From Halolamina sediminis (GTDB lineage Archaea > Halobacteriota > Halobacteria > Halobacteriales > Haloferacaceae), in contig NZ_CVUA01000001.1 in NCBI RefSeq assembly GCF_001282785.1, forward strand, positions 930,001-994,000: a DNA stretch of 64,000 nt, given 5' to 3'. Below the pieces are notes generated by a model, which saw only the letters and a program-made list of their open reading frames with translations, was not told the origin of the DNA and made no database searches. Below are positions 28,497-37,334 of the stretch, piece by piece (the stretch's first letter is position 1; every line of letters begins with the position of its first letter). The translations under genes and the position numbers were made by a program.

Positions 28497-28519
28497 GCGG
28501 TTCGAATCCGCCCGGAACT
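28497..28519 (+). repeat. tRNA-Gln 3' end, copy 2 of the 23-bp direct repeat
   Basis: Identical to 28347-28369 and exactly 150 bp downstream. No tRNA 5' half precedes it. The 127 bp between the copies contain no integrase or other gene, only the twin-hairpin element and short GAACGAAGTGAG-type motifs common in haloarchaeal spacers. Confidence 0.7.
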
Positions 28520-28600
28520 GTACACTGCTTCCAGTACCGTCACTTCCCGGTAACACCCACGTCAGCGCGCACTCAAGTCCCTCCAACGCCTACGTGGCGT

Positions 28601-29590
28601 ATGGCTGACCCAACACCGACGCCGGGGATCCACCACGTCACCTGCGTCGCCGGCGACCCACAGCGGAACATGGATTTCTGGGCCGAGACCCTCGGCCTCC
28701 GGCTCGTCAAGCGCTCGATCAATCAGGACGACCCGAGCACGTACCACTTCTTCTTCGGCGACGCCGAGGGGACGCCCGGGACGAGCATGACGTTCTTCCC
28801 GTGGGAGGATCTCCCACAGGGGAAGGTCGGCTCCGGGCAGGTCTCCCGGGTGGCGTTCCGGGTCCCCGAGGGGAGCCTCGACTACTGGGAGGAGCGCTTC
28901 GACGAGCACGGCGTCGACTACGACGAGCGCGTCGAGCGGTTCAGCGAGACCGGCCTGCCGTTCCGCGACCCCGACGGCCTCCCCCTCGAACTGGTCGAGA
29001 CCGAGATCGGTGACGACGACCCGACGACCGCGTGGACGGAGTTCGTCCCCGCTGACGCCGCGATCCGGGGCTTCCACTCGGTGACGCTGTGGCTCGCCGA
29101 TCCCGACCCGACAGAGGAACTGCTGGAGACGATGGGGTTCGACCGCGTCGGTACCGAGCAGGCCGAGGGCGACACGCCCGGCGACGAGCGGACTCGCTTC
29201 GCCGCCGAGGGGCCCGTGGGCAAGTACGTCGACGTGCTGCCGACGATTCAGGGCGGGCGCAACGGCCACGGCACCGTCCACCACGTCGCGTTCCAGACCC
29301 CGACCGACGAGGATCAGGAAGGGATGCGGTCGGCCGTCCGCTCGCGCGGTCTCAATCCAACCGCACAGATCGATCGCCACTGGTTCCGCTCGGTGTACTT
29401 CCGTGAACACGCCGGCGTGCTGTTCGAGCTCGCGACCAACGGCCCCGGCTACGACAGCGACGAACCGCTCGACGACCTCGGCGGCCGACTCGTCCTCCCC
29501 GGGAAGTTCGAGGGCCGCCGCGAGGAGATCGAGACCGGCCTTCCCGACGTGACGGTCCCCAGCCCCGACCCTGTCGACGCCGACGACTGA
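28601..29590 (+). CDS. VOC-superfamily ring-cleaving dioxygenase-like protein
   Basis: 329 residues with two or more vicinal-oxygen-chelate modules. Likely metal ligands are His in GIHHVTC near the N-terminus, His in TVHHVAFQ in the second half, and Glu in GVLFELATNGPG. FRDPDGLPLELVE is a further VOC signature. The length and layout fit the PcpA/MhqO-type glyoxalase-fold ring-cleaving dioxygenases that open hydroquinone rings. The real substrate is unknown. The ATG at 28601 begins the domain. Confidence 0.85.
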   Translation: MADPTPTPGIHHVTCVAGDPQRNMDFWAETLGLRLVKRSINQDDPSTYHFFFGDAEGTPGTSMTFFPWEDLPQGKVGSGQVSRVAFRVPEGSLDYWEERFDEHGVDYDERVERFSETGLPFRDPDGLPLELVETEIGDDDPTTAWTEFVPADAAIRGFHSVTLWLADPDPTEELLETMGFDRVGTEQAEGDTPGDERTRFAAEGPVGKYVDVLPTIQGGRNGHGTVHHVAFQTPTDEDQEGMRSAVRSRGLNPTAQIDRHWFRSVYFREHAGVLFELATNGPGYDSDEPLDDLGGRLVLPGKFEGRREEIETGLPDVTVPSPDPVDADD

Positions 29591-29756
29591 GCCGCTCCCT
29601 CGCCGACCTCCCCCGAGGACGTTTTCTGCCACTTTCGGCCCGCCAGCTGCGGCTGTCGACCGACGACGCCGTGTTGAAAGATATTTTTCTTCAAGAGCTG
29701 AGTTTGTGCGATAGTTCGTTACTGTTTTCACGTATCGGGGGGAATTCGGCTCCACG

Positions 29757-29972
29757 ATGCCGAACCGAACCAGCTCGTTCGCGTGGGGAGCGATCCTGTT
29801 CGTGCTGATGGCGCTGGCGATCCCGTGGTTCCTCTGGGACCGCTCGGCCGTCGTCGCCGGCCTCCCGGTCTGGCTCTGGTGGCATATCGGCTGGATGGTG
29901 CTCGCGTCGGTCGTTTTCGCCGTGTTCACACGGCGCGGCTGGGGTGTCTGGATGGGGAGGTGGTCGGCGTGA
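29757..29972 (+). CDS. DUF3311 small membrane protein, symporter partner
   Basis: 71 residues with two helices (FAWGAILFVLMALAIPWFLW and LVWLWWHIGWMVLASVVFAVF-like) and the family pattern of small proteins that precede sodium/solute symporters. Its TGA overlaps the GTG start of the symporter, so the two are made together and probably form one transporter. Upstream, 29680-29730 is A/T-rich and holds the promoter. Confidence 0.85.
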   Translation: MPNRTSSFAWGAILFVLMALAIPWFLWDRSAVVAGLPVWLWWHIGWMVLASVVFAVFTRRGWGVWMGRWSA

Positions 29973-31489
29973 TCCTCCAGTCCGCGGTGTCGATCCAGAT
30001 CGGGATCGTCGTCGCCTACCTCCTGCTCGCGCTGGGGGTGGGGCTGGTCGCCTACCGCCTCACCGACCGCACCGCCGAAGACTACTACCTCGCCTCCCGG
30101 ACGCTCGGAACCGTGGTGCTGCTGTTCACCACGTTCGCCACCCTCCTGTCGGCGTTCACCTTCTTCGCCGGCCCGAACATCGCCTACGGCAACGGGCCGG
30201 AGTGGATCCTCGTGATGGGGCTGATGGACGGGGTGATCTTCGGCGTGCTCTGGTACGTCGTCGGCTACAAGCAGTGGCTCGTCGGGAAGGCACACGGCTA
30301 CGTCACGCTGGGCGAGATGCTGGGAGATCGCTTCGGCTCGCCGCTGCTCCGCGGGCTCGTCGCCGGCGTCTCGCTATTCTGGCTGTTCCCGTACGTGATG
30401 CTCCAGCAGGTCGGGGCTGGCGGCGCGCTGTCGGCGCTCACCGAGGGCGCGGTCCCCTACTGGGCCGGCGCGGGGCTGATCACCGCGTTCATGATCGTCT
30501 ACGTCGTCCTCTCGGGGATGCGCGGCGTTGCGTGGACGGACACGCTCCAAGGGCTGTTCATGCTCACGATGGTGTGGGCGGCGTTCGTCTGGGTGCTCTC
30601 TGCCGTCGGCGGGGTCGGTGCCGCGACCGACGCGATCGCGTCGTCGAACCCGGAGTTCCTCTCGCTGGGTGGCGGCGTCTACTCGCCGCAGTGGATGCTC
30701 TCACAGGCTATCGGCATCGCCTTCGGCGTCGCGATGTTCCCGCAAGTCAATCAGCGCTTCTTCGTCGCCGACTCCGAGAAAGTGCTGAAGCGCACGATGG
30801 CGCTGTGGCCGATCGTCGTCCTCCTCCTCTTCGTCCCGGCGTTCATGCTCGGCGCGTGGGCGGCCGGGCTGGGCGTCCCGATGCCCGAGAGCGGCAACAT
30901 CCTCCCGGGGCTGCTCGCGGAGTACACGCCGACGTGGTTCGCAGCGTTGGTCGTCGCGGGCGCGATGGCGGCGATGATGTCCTCCTCGGACTCGATGCTG
31001 CTGTCGGGCTCGTCGTACTTCACCCGCGACCTCTACCGGCCGTTCGTCAACGCCGACGCCAGCGAGCGCCGCGAGGACCTGATCGCCCGGATCGGCGTCG
31101 CCGTCTTCGCGACGCTGGCGTTCCTCGCCAGCCTCTACAACCCGCCGTCGCTGTTCGTGATCGGCGACACCGCGTTCGGCGGGTTCGCCCAGCTCGCCCC
31201 GCCGGTGATCGTCGCGCTCTACTGGTCCCGAACGACGCTGTGGGGGATGCTCGCGGGGATCCTCGGCAGCCAGCTGTTCTACACGGTCACGACGTTTACG
31301 CCGCCGGCCGGCGAGACGACGACGGTGCTTGGGGTCGTCGTCCCGGGCGTGATGGAGACGTTCGGCGGCTGGTCGTCGTCGGTGGTCGGGATGGTCGTCG
31401 GTCTCGTCCTCGTCGTCGGCGTCTCCCTCGTCACCGACGCCTCGGTCGCCGAACGGCCGTCGGTGCTGGCAGGGCCGACGGACGACTGA
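29969..31489 (+). CDS. Sodium/solute symporter (SSS family)
   Basis: 506 residues with about 13 membrane helices. The early segment AEDYYLASRTLG after helix 1 and the core GGALSALTEGAVPYW and VLSGMRGVAWTDTLQGLFM are SSS signatures, as is MAAMMSSSDSMLLSGSSYFTRDLY near helix 8 with the Na+-binding serines. The start is GTG at 29969 (VILQSAVS). The DUF3311 partner suggests a pantothenate, monocarboxylate or similar substrate. Confidence 0.92.
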   Translation: MILQSAVSIQIGIVVAYLLLALGVGLVAYRLTDRTAEDYYLASRTLGTVVLLFTTFATLLSAFTFFAGPNIAYGNGPEWILVMGLMDGVIFGVLWYVVGYKQWLVGKAHGYVTLGEMLGDRFGSPLLRGLVAGVSLFWLFPYVMLQQVGAGGALSALTEGAVPYWAGAGLITAFMIVYVVLSGMRGVAWTDTLQGLFMLTMVWAAFVWVLSAVGGVGAATDAIASSNPEFLSLGGGVYSPQWMLSQAIGIAFGVAMFPQVNQRFFVADSEKVLKRTMALWPIVVLLLFVPAFMLGAWAAGLGVPMPESGNILPGLLAEYTPTWFAALVVAGAMAAMMSSSDSMLLSGSSYFTRDLYRPFVNADASERREDLIARIGVAVFATLAFLASLYNPPSLFVIGDTAFGGFAQLAPPVIVALYWSRTTLWGMLAGILGSQLFYTVTTFTPPAGETTTVLGVVVPGVMETFGGWSSSVVGMVVGLVLVVGVSLVTDASVAERPSVLAGPTDD

Positions 31490-31498
31490 GCGCCGGGC

Positions 31499-31876
31499 TC
31501 AGTCCCGCCGCCACGCCTCCCGCAGGAACACGAGTACGCCGCCGAGCATTGCGAGGTTGCCGAAAAAGGCGAGCCGCTCGCCGCTGCCGTCCTCCTCGGT
31601 CCAGAAGTCGTGCATCGTCGGCGTCACCACCGCGAGGAACGTCGCGGCCGCGCCCGTCGCGAGCCGCGGGAGCCGCCAGAACGCGATCCCGAGCCCGCCA
31701 AGAAGCATCGTCCCGGAACCCAGCGGCGCCATCGTCTCGGGCATCGGCACGCCCGCCGAGTCGGCGTACTCGACACTGTCCTCCATATCCCGGAAGTCCT
31801 CGCTGGCCTGCAGTGCGAGGCCGAGTCCGAGCGCGACTCGTCCGAGCCGCGAGAGCGATCGGTCGTCGTCGGTCAT
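31499..31876 (-). CDS. DoxX-like membrane protein
   Basis: 125 residues with four hydrophobic segments and the DoxX-type layout (GRVALGLGLALQASEDFRDM, GTMLLGGLGIAFWRLP, TFLAVVTPTMHDFW, FFGNLAMLGGVLVFLREAWRR). DoxX proteins are small quinone-related membrane proteins of varied function. It is convergent with the symporter gene. Confidence 0.75.
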   Translation of the reverse strand: MTDDDRSLSRLGRVALGLGLALQASEDFRDMEDSVEYADSAGVPMPETMAPLGSGTMLLGGLGIAFWRLPRLATGAAATFLAVVTPTMHDFWTEEDGSGERLAFFGNLAMLGGVLVFLREAWRRD

Positions 31877-31956
31877 GGTTGACTACTTTTCGGTGGGAGC
31901 AGTAAAAGCGTACCTCTGGACGGACTCGTCCCGATAGCGTAGCAGGTCAGTGACCG

Positions 31957-32697
31957 TCAGGCCACTTCGAAGCCACAGTTCGGACAGAAGTTCTCGCCGC
32001 CGTCGAGGCCCGTCCCGCAGTCGGGACACTCCGTCGTCCGGAGCTCGTGGCCGCAGGTGGGACAGAAGTTCTCGTCGCCGCCGAGCACCGCGCCACAGTC
32101 GGGACATTCGTCGCCGAACTCTTCGATCCGATCGGCCGAGACGACGCTCGTGTCCGGCTCCTTTCCGGCGTCGGCGGCGCTTTCGAGTGCGTGCTCCATC
32201 GTCACCGTCAGCGCGGCGTCGACGTCGTCAGCGGTTTGTGCGTCGAACGTCGCCGCGACACCGCCGGGTGCGATAAACACCGCCGGCGGCTCGCTGTCGC
32301 GTTCCCAGTCCCACGACATCGGAACGTACGCCAGCAGGTCGCTGTCCCCTCCGGGCGTGAGTTCGTCGGTGACGTTCGTCGGCGTCGACCCGAACCCGGA
32401 GCCGGCGAGGAACGTGCTGAACTCGAGGTTCGCACCGTCGTACAGCGTCGCGTCGTCGAGGTCGACCCACTCGGCGTCGCGGAACATCTCTACGAGATCG
32501 ACGTAGCCTCGGTGGTCGGTCGCCTCGAACTCGTAGTTCTCATCGAGCAGGTACCGGAGGTCGAACGTCACGGGCTCGGTGAGCTCCGGGACGTTGCCGA
32601 TCCCGCTGCCGACGCTCTCGAACCCGCCGAGGACGGTCTCGAACTCTTCGGGGCCGATTCGGAGGTACTGCGGGTCGGGCATCTCGATGTCGTCCAT
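31957..32697 (-). CDS. Acidic protein with C-terminal double zinc ribbon
   Basis: 246 residues. Residues 1-180 form an acidic domain of unknown fold (DLRYLLDENYEF, VPMSWDWE). The last 50 residues hold two zinc ribbons: CPDCGAVLGG...FCPTCGHEL and CPDCGTGLDG...FCPNCGFEV. Such double zinc ribbons usually bind protein or nucleic acid. No neighbour points to a pathway. Confidence 0.7.
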   Translation of the reverse strand: MDDIEMPDPQYLRIGPEEFETVLGGFESVGSGIGNVPELTEPVTFDLRYLLDENYEFEATDHRGYVDLVEMFRDAEWVDLDDATLYDGANLEFSTFLAGSGFGSTPTNVTDELTPGGDSDLLAYVPMSWDWERDSEPPAVFIAPGGVAATFDAQTADDVDAALTVTMEHALESAADAGKEPDTSVVSADRIEEFGDECPDCGAVLGGDENFCPTCGHELRTTECPDCGTGLDGGENFCPNCGFEVA

Positions 32698-32794
32698 GCG
32701 GGAGAGTTGTGATACTTCGGCGATAAATCTACGCGTTGTATTCTCCGCCGAACACGATGTTTTCCGTCACGATCGCGCGGACGTTTCTCCCGGC

Positions 32795-32959
32795 TCACTC
32801 CGACCAGAACGCGTCGCCGCCGGGTTCGGCCACCACGACGGCGTCGGGGTGGTCGCTGAACCGTTTCCGCGTGGTCGTCGTCGGCCAGCTTGCCGCTCAC
32901 GCCGAACTCCAGCGTTCCGGGATCGTCGACGCCTTCGGGATGACCTGCCGGACGTTCAT
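32795..32959 (-). pseudogene. Small gene behind alaX disrupted by two compensating frameshifts
   Basis: The ATG at 32959 overlaps the alaX stop (ATGA), as expected for the next operon gene. Frame 0 begins MNVRQVIPK and then meets a stop, but the shifted frame continues as acidic haloarchaeal sequence (GVDDPGTLEFGVSGKLADDD). A second shift returns to frame 0 for RFSDHPDAVVVAEPGGDAF and a normal stop. Net length is preserved at about 54 residues. This is either a recently broken gene or a pair of sequence errors; the family is not recognised. Confidence 0.45.
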
Positions 32960-33705
32960 GCGAGTTCGAACGTGATCCGCTCCTCGTCGCTCCCTTTCGT
33001 CTCCCGGCCCGTCACGGTCACCTCGCCGATCTCCTCGGTGTTCTCGACGTGGGTGCCTGCGCAGGCAGTGCGGTCGAACGGCTCCGAGCCGTCGTCTACA
33101 CCGCCGATCTCGACGATCCGAATCTCCTGGATCGAGTCAGGCAGCAACGAGAGCCGCGTCCGTTCGGGATCGAGCTCCGCCTCCGCGGTCTCGCGATCGA
33201 GCACGTACCACTCCACCGGGCGAGCCTGCTCGACGAGTTCGTTCATCCGATCCTCGACCTGTCGGAGTTCGTCGTCGCCGAAGCGCTCGTAGGCGCAGTC
33301 GAGCGTCGCCTTGTGGGCTCGCACCTGATTCCCCGTCGTCTCGGCGTCGTACTCGTCGAGCAGCAGCGCCGACAGCAGGTGCTGGGCCGTGTGGTAGCGC
33401 ATGTGACTGGACCGTCGCCCCCAGTCGAGTTCGCCCGTCACCGTCGCGCCGGCCTCGGGGAGTTCGTCGTCGACTCCCTCCCCCGGTTCGAGGTAGTGGT
33501 GGATCCCGTCGTGTTTCTGTACGTCGACGACCCGCCACTCGCGGCCGTCCTCGGTCCTGATCGTGCCGTGGTCGGCAGGCTGGCCGCCCCCCTCGGGGTA
33601 GAAGTGGGTCCGGTCGAGCACGATGCGGTCGTCGCTCACCGTCCGCTCGACGGTCGCGTCGAAGCTGTCGACGGTGGCGGCTTCCAGATACAGTTGCTCG
33701 GTCAT
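32956..33705 (-). CDS. alaX: Alanyl-tRNA editing protein AlaX
   Basis: 249 residues. The zinc/editing-site motifs are HTAQHLLSAL (HxxxH) at about residues 104-108 and CAGTHVEN (CxxxH) near residue 215, as in AlaX and the editing domain of AlaRS. It hydrolyses Ser or Gly mis-attached to tRNA-Ala. The N-terminal THFYPEGGGQPADHGTI matches the medium/long AlaX type. The start is ATG at 33705. Confidence 0.92.
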   Translation of the reverse strand: MTEQLYLEAATVDSFDATVERTVSDDRIVLDRTHFYPEGGGQPADHGTIRTEDGREWRVVDVQKHDGIHHYLEPGEGVDDELPEAGATVTGELDWGRRSSHMRYHTAQHLLSALLLDEYDAETTGNQVRAHKATLDCAYERFGDDELRQVEDRMNELVEQARPVEWYVLDRETAEAELDPERTRLSLLPDSIQEIRIVEIGGVDDGSEPFDRTACAGTHVENTEEIGEVTVTGRETKGSDEERITFELA

Positions 33706-33863
33706 GTGGCTGGGCAGCACCTCGGGCTACCTAACGGTTCGGACCACGAGGGGAGGCTGCGACGACGAGTCGCTCTCGGTGGTAGACTGCGGTGGGAATC
33801 CACGAGACGGCGTGTTTGCCCGTCCCGCAACGACTAAGAGCGAAACGACCGTCCTCTCCAGTA

Positions 33864-33920
33864 ATGAAACACGAACGCTGTACGACCGAACCCGGAGGAC
33901 CAGTATGGGCGTCGAAATAA
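33864..33920 (+). CDS. Leaderless upstream mini-ORF (18 residues) overlapping the HD gene
   Basis: The ATG at 33864 lies about 28 nt behind the TATA-like GACTAAGA (33832-33839). It encodes MKHERCTTEPGGPVWASK and ends at TAA 33918-33920, overlapping the HD gene start by 16 nt in another frame. A GGAGG at 33892-33896 inside it serves the downstream ATG. It could regulate the HD gene by translation of the leader. Confidence 0.35.
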   Translation: MKHERCTTEPGGPVWASK

Positions 33921-34600
33921 GGGACGCGCCCGTCTCCGCCGAGGAGTTCGCCGCGATGGAGGAGTTCGTCCACGACTACCTCGCCGCGAGCGTCGAGAGC
34001 GAGGACGACGGCGGCCGGATGCGCTGGTACCCGTGGCACTCCGCGGAGTACCGCTTCAACCACATCCGCAACGTCGTCGAGATCGCGAGCGAGATCGCGG
34101 CGGCGGAGGGGGCGAACGTCCACGTCGTCCGCGTGGCCGCCGTGTTCCACGACGTGTCCAAGCTCGAAGCCGAGCAGGACCGGCACGCCGACGCCGGCGC
34201 CCGCGTGGCCCGCGAGTACCTCCAGAGCCGGGGGGATTTCCCCGACTCCTTCGTCGACGAGGTCTGTAACGTCGTCGCGGACCACTCCTACCAGGGGCCG
34301 CTCTCGGACGTGTCGTTGGAGACGCAGTGCCTGATCGAGGGCGACGTGCTGGACAAGGTCGGCGCCAACGGCACCGTCCTGATGCTCCTCCGGATGGGGT
34401 ACGAGGCCCGCACGCACATGGACGCCGCGGAGATGGTCGACCGCGTGCTCGAACGCGGGCAGGAACACTGCGACCGCGTCGAGAGCGACACCGCCGAGTC
34501 GATCGGCCACCAGCGCCTCAAACGCGTGAAGTGGTTCCGCGAGTGGCTGGAGGGGGAGGTCGCCGGCATCAGCGAGGAGAGCCGGGAGATGGAGTTCTGA
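33905..34600 (+). CDS. HD-domain metal-dependent phosphohydrolase
   Basis: 231 residues. The HD motif is FNHIRNVV...VAAVFHDVSKLE at about residues 46-84, with a further His/Asp in NVVADHSYQG and EGDVLDKVGANG, completing the H...HD...D set. The class acts on nucleotides or other phosphate esters. The start ATG at 33905 is fixed by an unusually clear Shine-Dalgarno sequence GGAGG nine bases upstream. No partner gene is evident. Confidence 0.85.
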   Translation: MGVEIRDAPVSAEEFAAMEEFVHDYLAASVESEDDGGRMRWYPWHSAEYRFNHIRNVVEIASEIAAAEGANVHVVRVAAVFHDVSKLEAEQDRHADAGARVAREYLQSRGDFPDSFVDEVCNVVADHSYQGPLSDVSLETQCLIEGDVLDKVGANGTVLMLLRMGYEARTHMDAAEMVDRVLERGQEHCDRVESDTAESIGHQRLKRVKWFREWLEGEVAGISEESREMEF

Positions 34601-34657
34601 GGGCACGCGCCGTCGGACGGAGAAAGCACTTACCCGCGGCGAGCGAACGCGCCGTCG

Positions 34658-35887
34658 ATGCCCCCGCACTCGCGGCGCGCCCTCCTCGCGAGCCTCGGCA
34701 CAGCCGCCGTCGCCGGCTGCCTCGACGGCGGCGAAACGCCGACAGCGTCGACCCCACCGGACGGAACTGCCACCGGAACTACCACCGATTCGCCCACCCC
34801 GGAACCACCCGACAGCGTCGACTCGACGTGGCGGATGCCCGGCTGTGACCCCGGGTTCAGCAACGCCACCGACGCCGCCGGCCCCACGACGGCGGTCGGC
34901 GAGCTCTGGCGGTTCGCCGACGACGCCGCGCTCTCGGCACCGACCGTCGCGTTCGGGTCGGTGTACGTCGGGACGGCCGACGGCGACGTGGTCGCGCTCG
35001 ACGCCCGATCCAGCGAGGAGCGGTGGCGTCGGTCGATCGGTGAGTCGGCCTTCACCCCTCGGATCGTCTCCGAGACGCTCTACGTGCCGACGGACGCGGG
35101 TATCGTCGCGCTCGGCGCCGAGGGAACCGAGCAGCGGCGGATCGACACGCCGGGACGGGACGACTCGACGGACGACAGCGCGCTCCCGCCCCGAGTGAGC
35201 GTCCTCGCGACCGGCGACAGCCTCTACTGGATCCAACTGGACGACGCGGGCGAGACCCCGACTGTCGTCGCCGACGCGCTCGACGACGGGAGCGAACGCT
35301 GGCGGACCGAGGTCGCGGAGCCGTGGACGCGCCGCCTGTTCGCCAGCCACGACACCGTGTTCGTCCCCAGCGGCACCGAGGGACAGCGCGCGTGGCGCCT
35401 CTCCGCTGCGGACGGGAAGCGACTGACCGAGCCGGACCCGGGGTACGACTTCCCGGCGGAACGGCTCTATCGCGACGGGACGGTGTTCTCGACCGAACCG
35501 TTCTTCGGCGGCGCCTCGGCGGCGGCCGTCGGCGAGGACGGGCACAGCTGGGACACCGGGGTTCCGCCCGGAATGCACCACGTGAGCGCCGGCCCGGACC
35601 GCCTCTACGTCGGCGTCTCCAGCGGCGACGAGCCGGGCCTGTACGCGCTCTCGACCACCGACGGCAGCGAGGCGTGGGACGTGTCCGTGACGCCGACCGC
35701 GCGCCCGGTCGTCGCCAGCGAGTCCGTGCTGCTCCACGGCGAGGACGCCCTCCACTGCTTCGACCCGACTGACGGCACCGAACGCTGGTCGCGGCCGAAC
35801 GACGGGATCGGCACGACGATGGCCGTCGCCGACGATCTGCTGTTCGCGGCCGATGGGGAGACGCTGCGGGCGTTCCGCCCGCGGTGA
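34658..35887 (+). CDS. PQQ-type beta-propeller lipoprotein (Tat-exported)
   Basis: 409 residues. The N-terminus MPPHSRRALLASLGTAAVAGC has a twin-arginine signal and lipobox AVAGC, so it should be exported folded and lipid-anchored at the cell surface. A Thr/Pro-rich linker follows, then seven or so propeller repeats of the kind SVYVGTADGDVVALDARSSEERW and LYALSTTDGSEAWD. Such propellers serve as binding or scaffold proteins; no PQQ enzyme activity can be inferred. Confidence 0.85.
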   Translation: MPPHSRRALLASLGTAAVAGCLDGGETPTASTPPDGTATGTTTDSPTPEPPDSVDSTWRMPGCDPGFSNATDAAGPTTAVGELWRFADDAALSAPTVAFGSVYVGTADGDVVALDARSSEERWRRSIGESAFTPRIVSETLYVPTDAGIVALGAEGTEQRRIDTPGRDDSTDDSALPPRVSVLATGDSLYWIQLDDAGETPTVVADALDDGSERWRTEVAEPWTRRLFASHDTVFVPSGTEGQRAWRLSAADGKRLTEPDPGYDFPAERLYRDGTVFSTEPFFGGASAAAVGEDGHSWDTGVPPGMHHVSAGPDRLYVGVSSGDEPGLYALSTTDGSEAWDVSVTPTARPVVASESVLLHGEDALHCFDPTDGTERWSRPNDGIGTTMAVADDLLFAADGETLRAFRPR

Positions 35888-35900
35888 CGGAAGGGGCCGC

Positions 35901-36893
35901 TCAGAGCGTATCCAACACGTCCAGCACCGCCTCCTCGTTCTCCCGGCCGGGGTCGTGCTCGCTCCCGTCGCGGTCGGAGTCGCGGTGTTCCTCGACGGTT
36001 CGAGCCATCGCCTCCTCGATCGGCGTCGACTCCCAGCCGAGGTCGGCGAGCTTCCCGGTCGCGAGGAGGTGCGGGTAGTCGCGGTACAGCACGAACTCCG
36101 CCGGCGCCAACCCCGCAGCCGCGAGTTCCCGCTCGCCCGCGTGGACGACCTCAATATCGGTGTCCATCGCGTCCGCGATCAGCTCGAGCATCTCCTCTAC
36201 GGTGACGGCCGTGCGGTCGCCGACGTTGTAGAACTCCCCGGGCTCGCCGTCCTCGGCGACGATCCGGAGCGCGCTCGCGACGTCCTCGACGTACGCGCGG
36301 TGCCAGAGGTTCTGCCCGTCGCCGGGGACGACCACGCGGTCGTGGCTGTCGACGCGGTCGAGCCAGTAGTCCATGCGCTCGGTGTAGTCGTACGGGCCGT
36401 AGATGATGCAGGGTCGGACCGACATCGCGTTCACGCCCTCCTCGGCGGCCGCGACGATCTCCCGGTCGCCCTCGGCCTTGCGGTTGCCGTAGGTCTCGCC
36501 GGAGTCGTCCACTGCCTGCTCGTCGGTGCAGGGGCGCATCGGCGTCGACTCCTCGCGTTTGGGGATCTCCTCCGCGCCGTAGGCGTCGCCCGAGGAGATG
36601 TACACGTAGCCGTCCACGTCCGCGAACACGTCGGTCGCGATCGCCACGTCCGCGGGGTAGTGCGCGACGCAGTCGATCACGATGTCGGGCTGGACCGACA
36701 GCTTGGCAGCCTTCAGGTCGGTGTCGTCCCGGCGGTCGCCCTCGACGTGGTCGACGCCCTCGCGGTCGGTGAAGGGGTTGTCGTGGTTGCCGCGGTTGAA
36801 GATCGTGACGTGGTAGCCGTGATCCAGCAGTTCCTCGACGGTGTGGCGGCCGACGAAGCGGGTGCCGCCGATCACGAGCGCGGTGTCGGACAT
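35901..36893 (-). CDS. NAD-dependent epimerase/dehydratase family protein
   Basis: 330 residues. The Rossmann motif ALVIGGTRFVGRHTVEELL opens the protein, the catalytic Tyr-x3-Lys is in YGNRKAEGD with Ser in YISSGDAYG, and FYNVGDRTAVTVEEMLELIA is the substrate domain. This is the extended SDR group close to the CSP41/NAD-epimerase branch. It probably modifies a nucleotide sugar or a related compound. It is a single gene convergent with the propeller lipoprotein. Confidence 0.85.
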   Translation of the reverse strand: MSDTALVIGGTRFVGRHTVEELLDHGYHVTIFNRGNHDNPFTDREGVDHVEGDRRDDTDLKAAKLSVQPDIVIDCVAHYPADVAIATDVFADVDGYVYISSGDAYGAEEIPKREESTPMRPCTDEQAVDDSGETYGNRKAEGDREIVAAAEEGVNAMSVRPCIIYGPYDYTERMDYWLDRVDSHDRVVVPGDGQNLWHRAYVEDVASALRIVAEDGEPGEFYNVGDRTAVTVEEMLELIADAMDTDIEVVHAGERELAAAGLAPAEFVLYRDYPHLLATGKLADLGWESTPIEEAMARTVEEHRDSDRDGSEHDPGRENEEAVLDVLDTL

Positions 36894-37018
36894 GGGTCGG
36901 GGTTGGTGGGGGGAAAGGAAAGCGTCCCGGATGCCGGCTATCCGTTCGCTCGGTGCGGCCGATCGCGGACCCGCGACCGCCGCCGTTTTCTTGGTGAATG
37001 CTACCGAACAACAGAACC

Positions 37019-37327
37019 ATGGGGGCGAACACGTACACGCTGGTCGTCCGGGAGGCCAGCAGCCACGACGCCGTCGACGCCGACGTCCTCGACGAGGACG
37101 GGTTCGTCGAGACGGCCAAACAGTTCAGCTACGGCGACTACGGCGTCCGCGCCGAGCGGGAGGACGGTCGACCGGAGCGCATCGAGGAGGAGTTCACGGT
37201 CGACGCCACCAGCGTCGACATCCGACTCGATCGGGACGGCCACACGTTCGCGTTCCGGGCGATCGTCGACGACGAGGAGGCCGCACGCGTCGAGGTGGCC
37301 GACGCCGACTGGGACCTCCGGGGGTGA
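37019..37327 (+). CDS. Hypothetical acidic protein
   Basis: 102 residues starting MGANTYTLVVREASSHDAVDADV. Alternating strands are predicted (TYTLVVREAS, SVDIRLDRDGHTFAFRAIV), suggesting a small beta-rich domain. I prefer ATG 37019 to the upstream in-frame ATG at 36998, because the composition turns acidic there. No family recognised; it is divergent from the epimerase gene. Confidence 0.6.
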   Translation: MGANTYTLVVREASSHDAVDADVLDEDGFVETAKQFSYGDYGVRAEREDGRPERIEEEFTVDATSVDIRLDRDGHTFAFRAIVDDEEAARVEVADADWDLRG

Positions 37328-37334
37328 GCAGCGC

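Noticed and set aside
28371-28600. A second complete tRNA gene downstream of tRNA-Gln
   Set aside because: Only the 3' 23 bases are repeated; no 5' acceptor strand, D-arm or anticodon arm precedes them.
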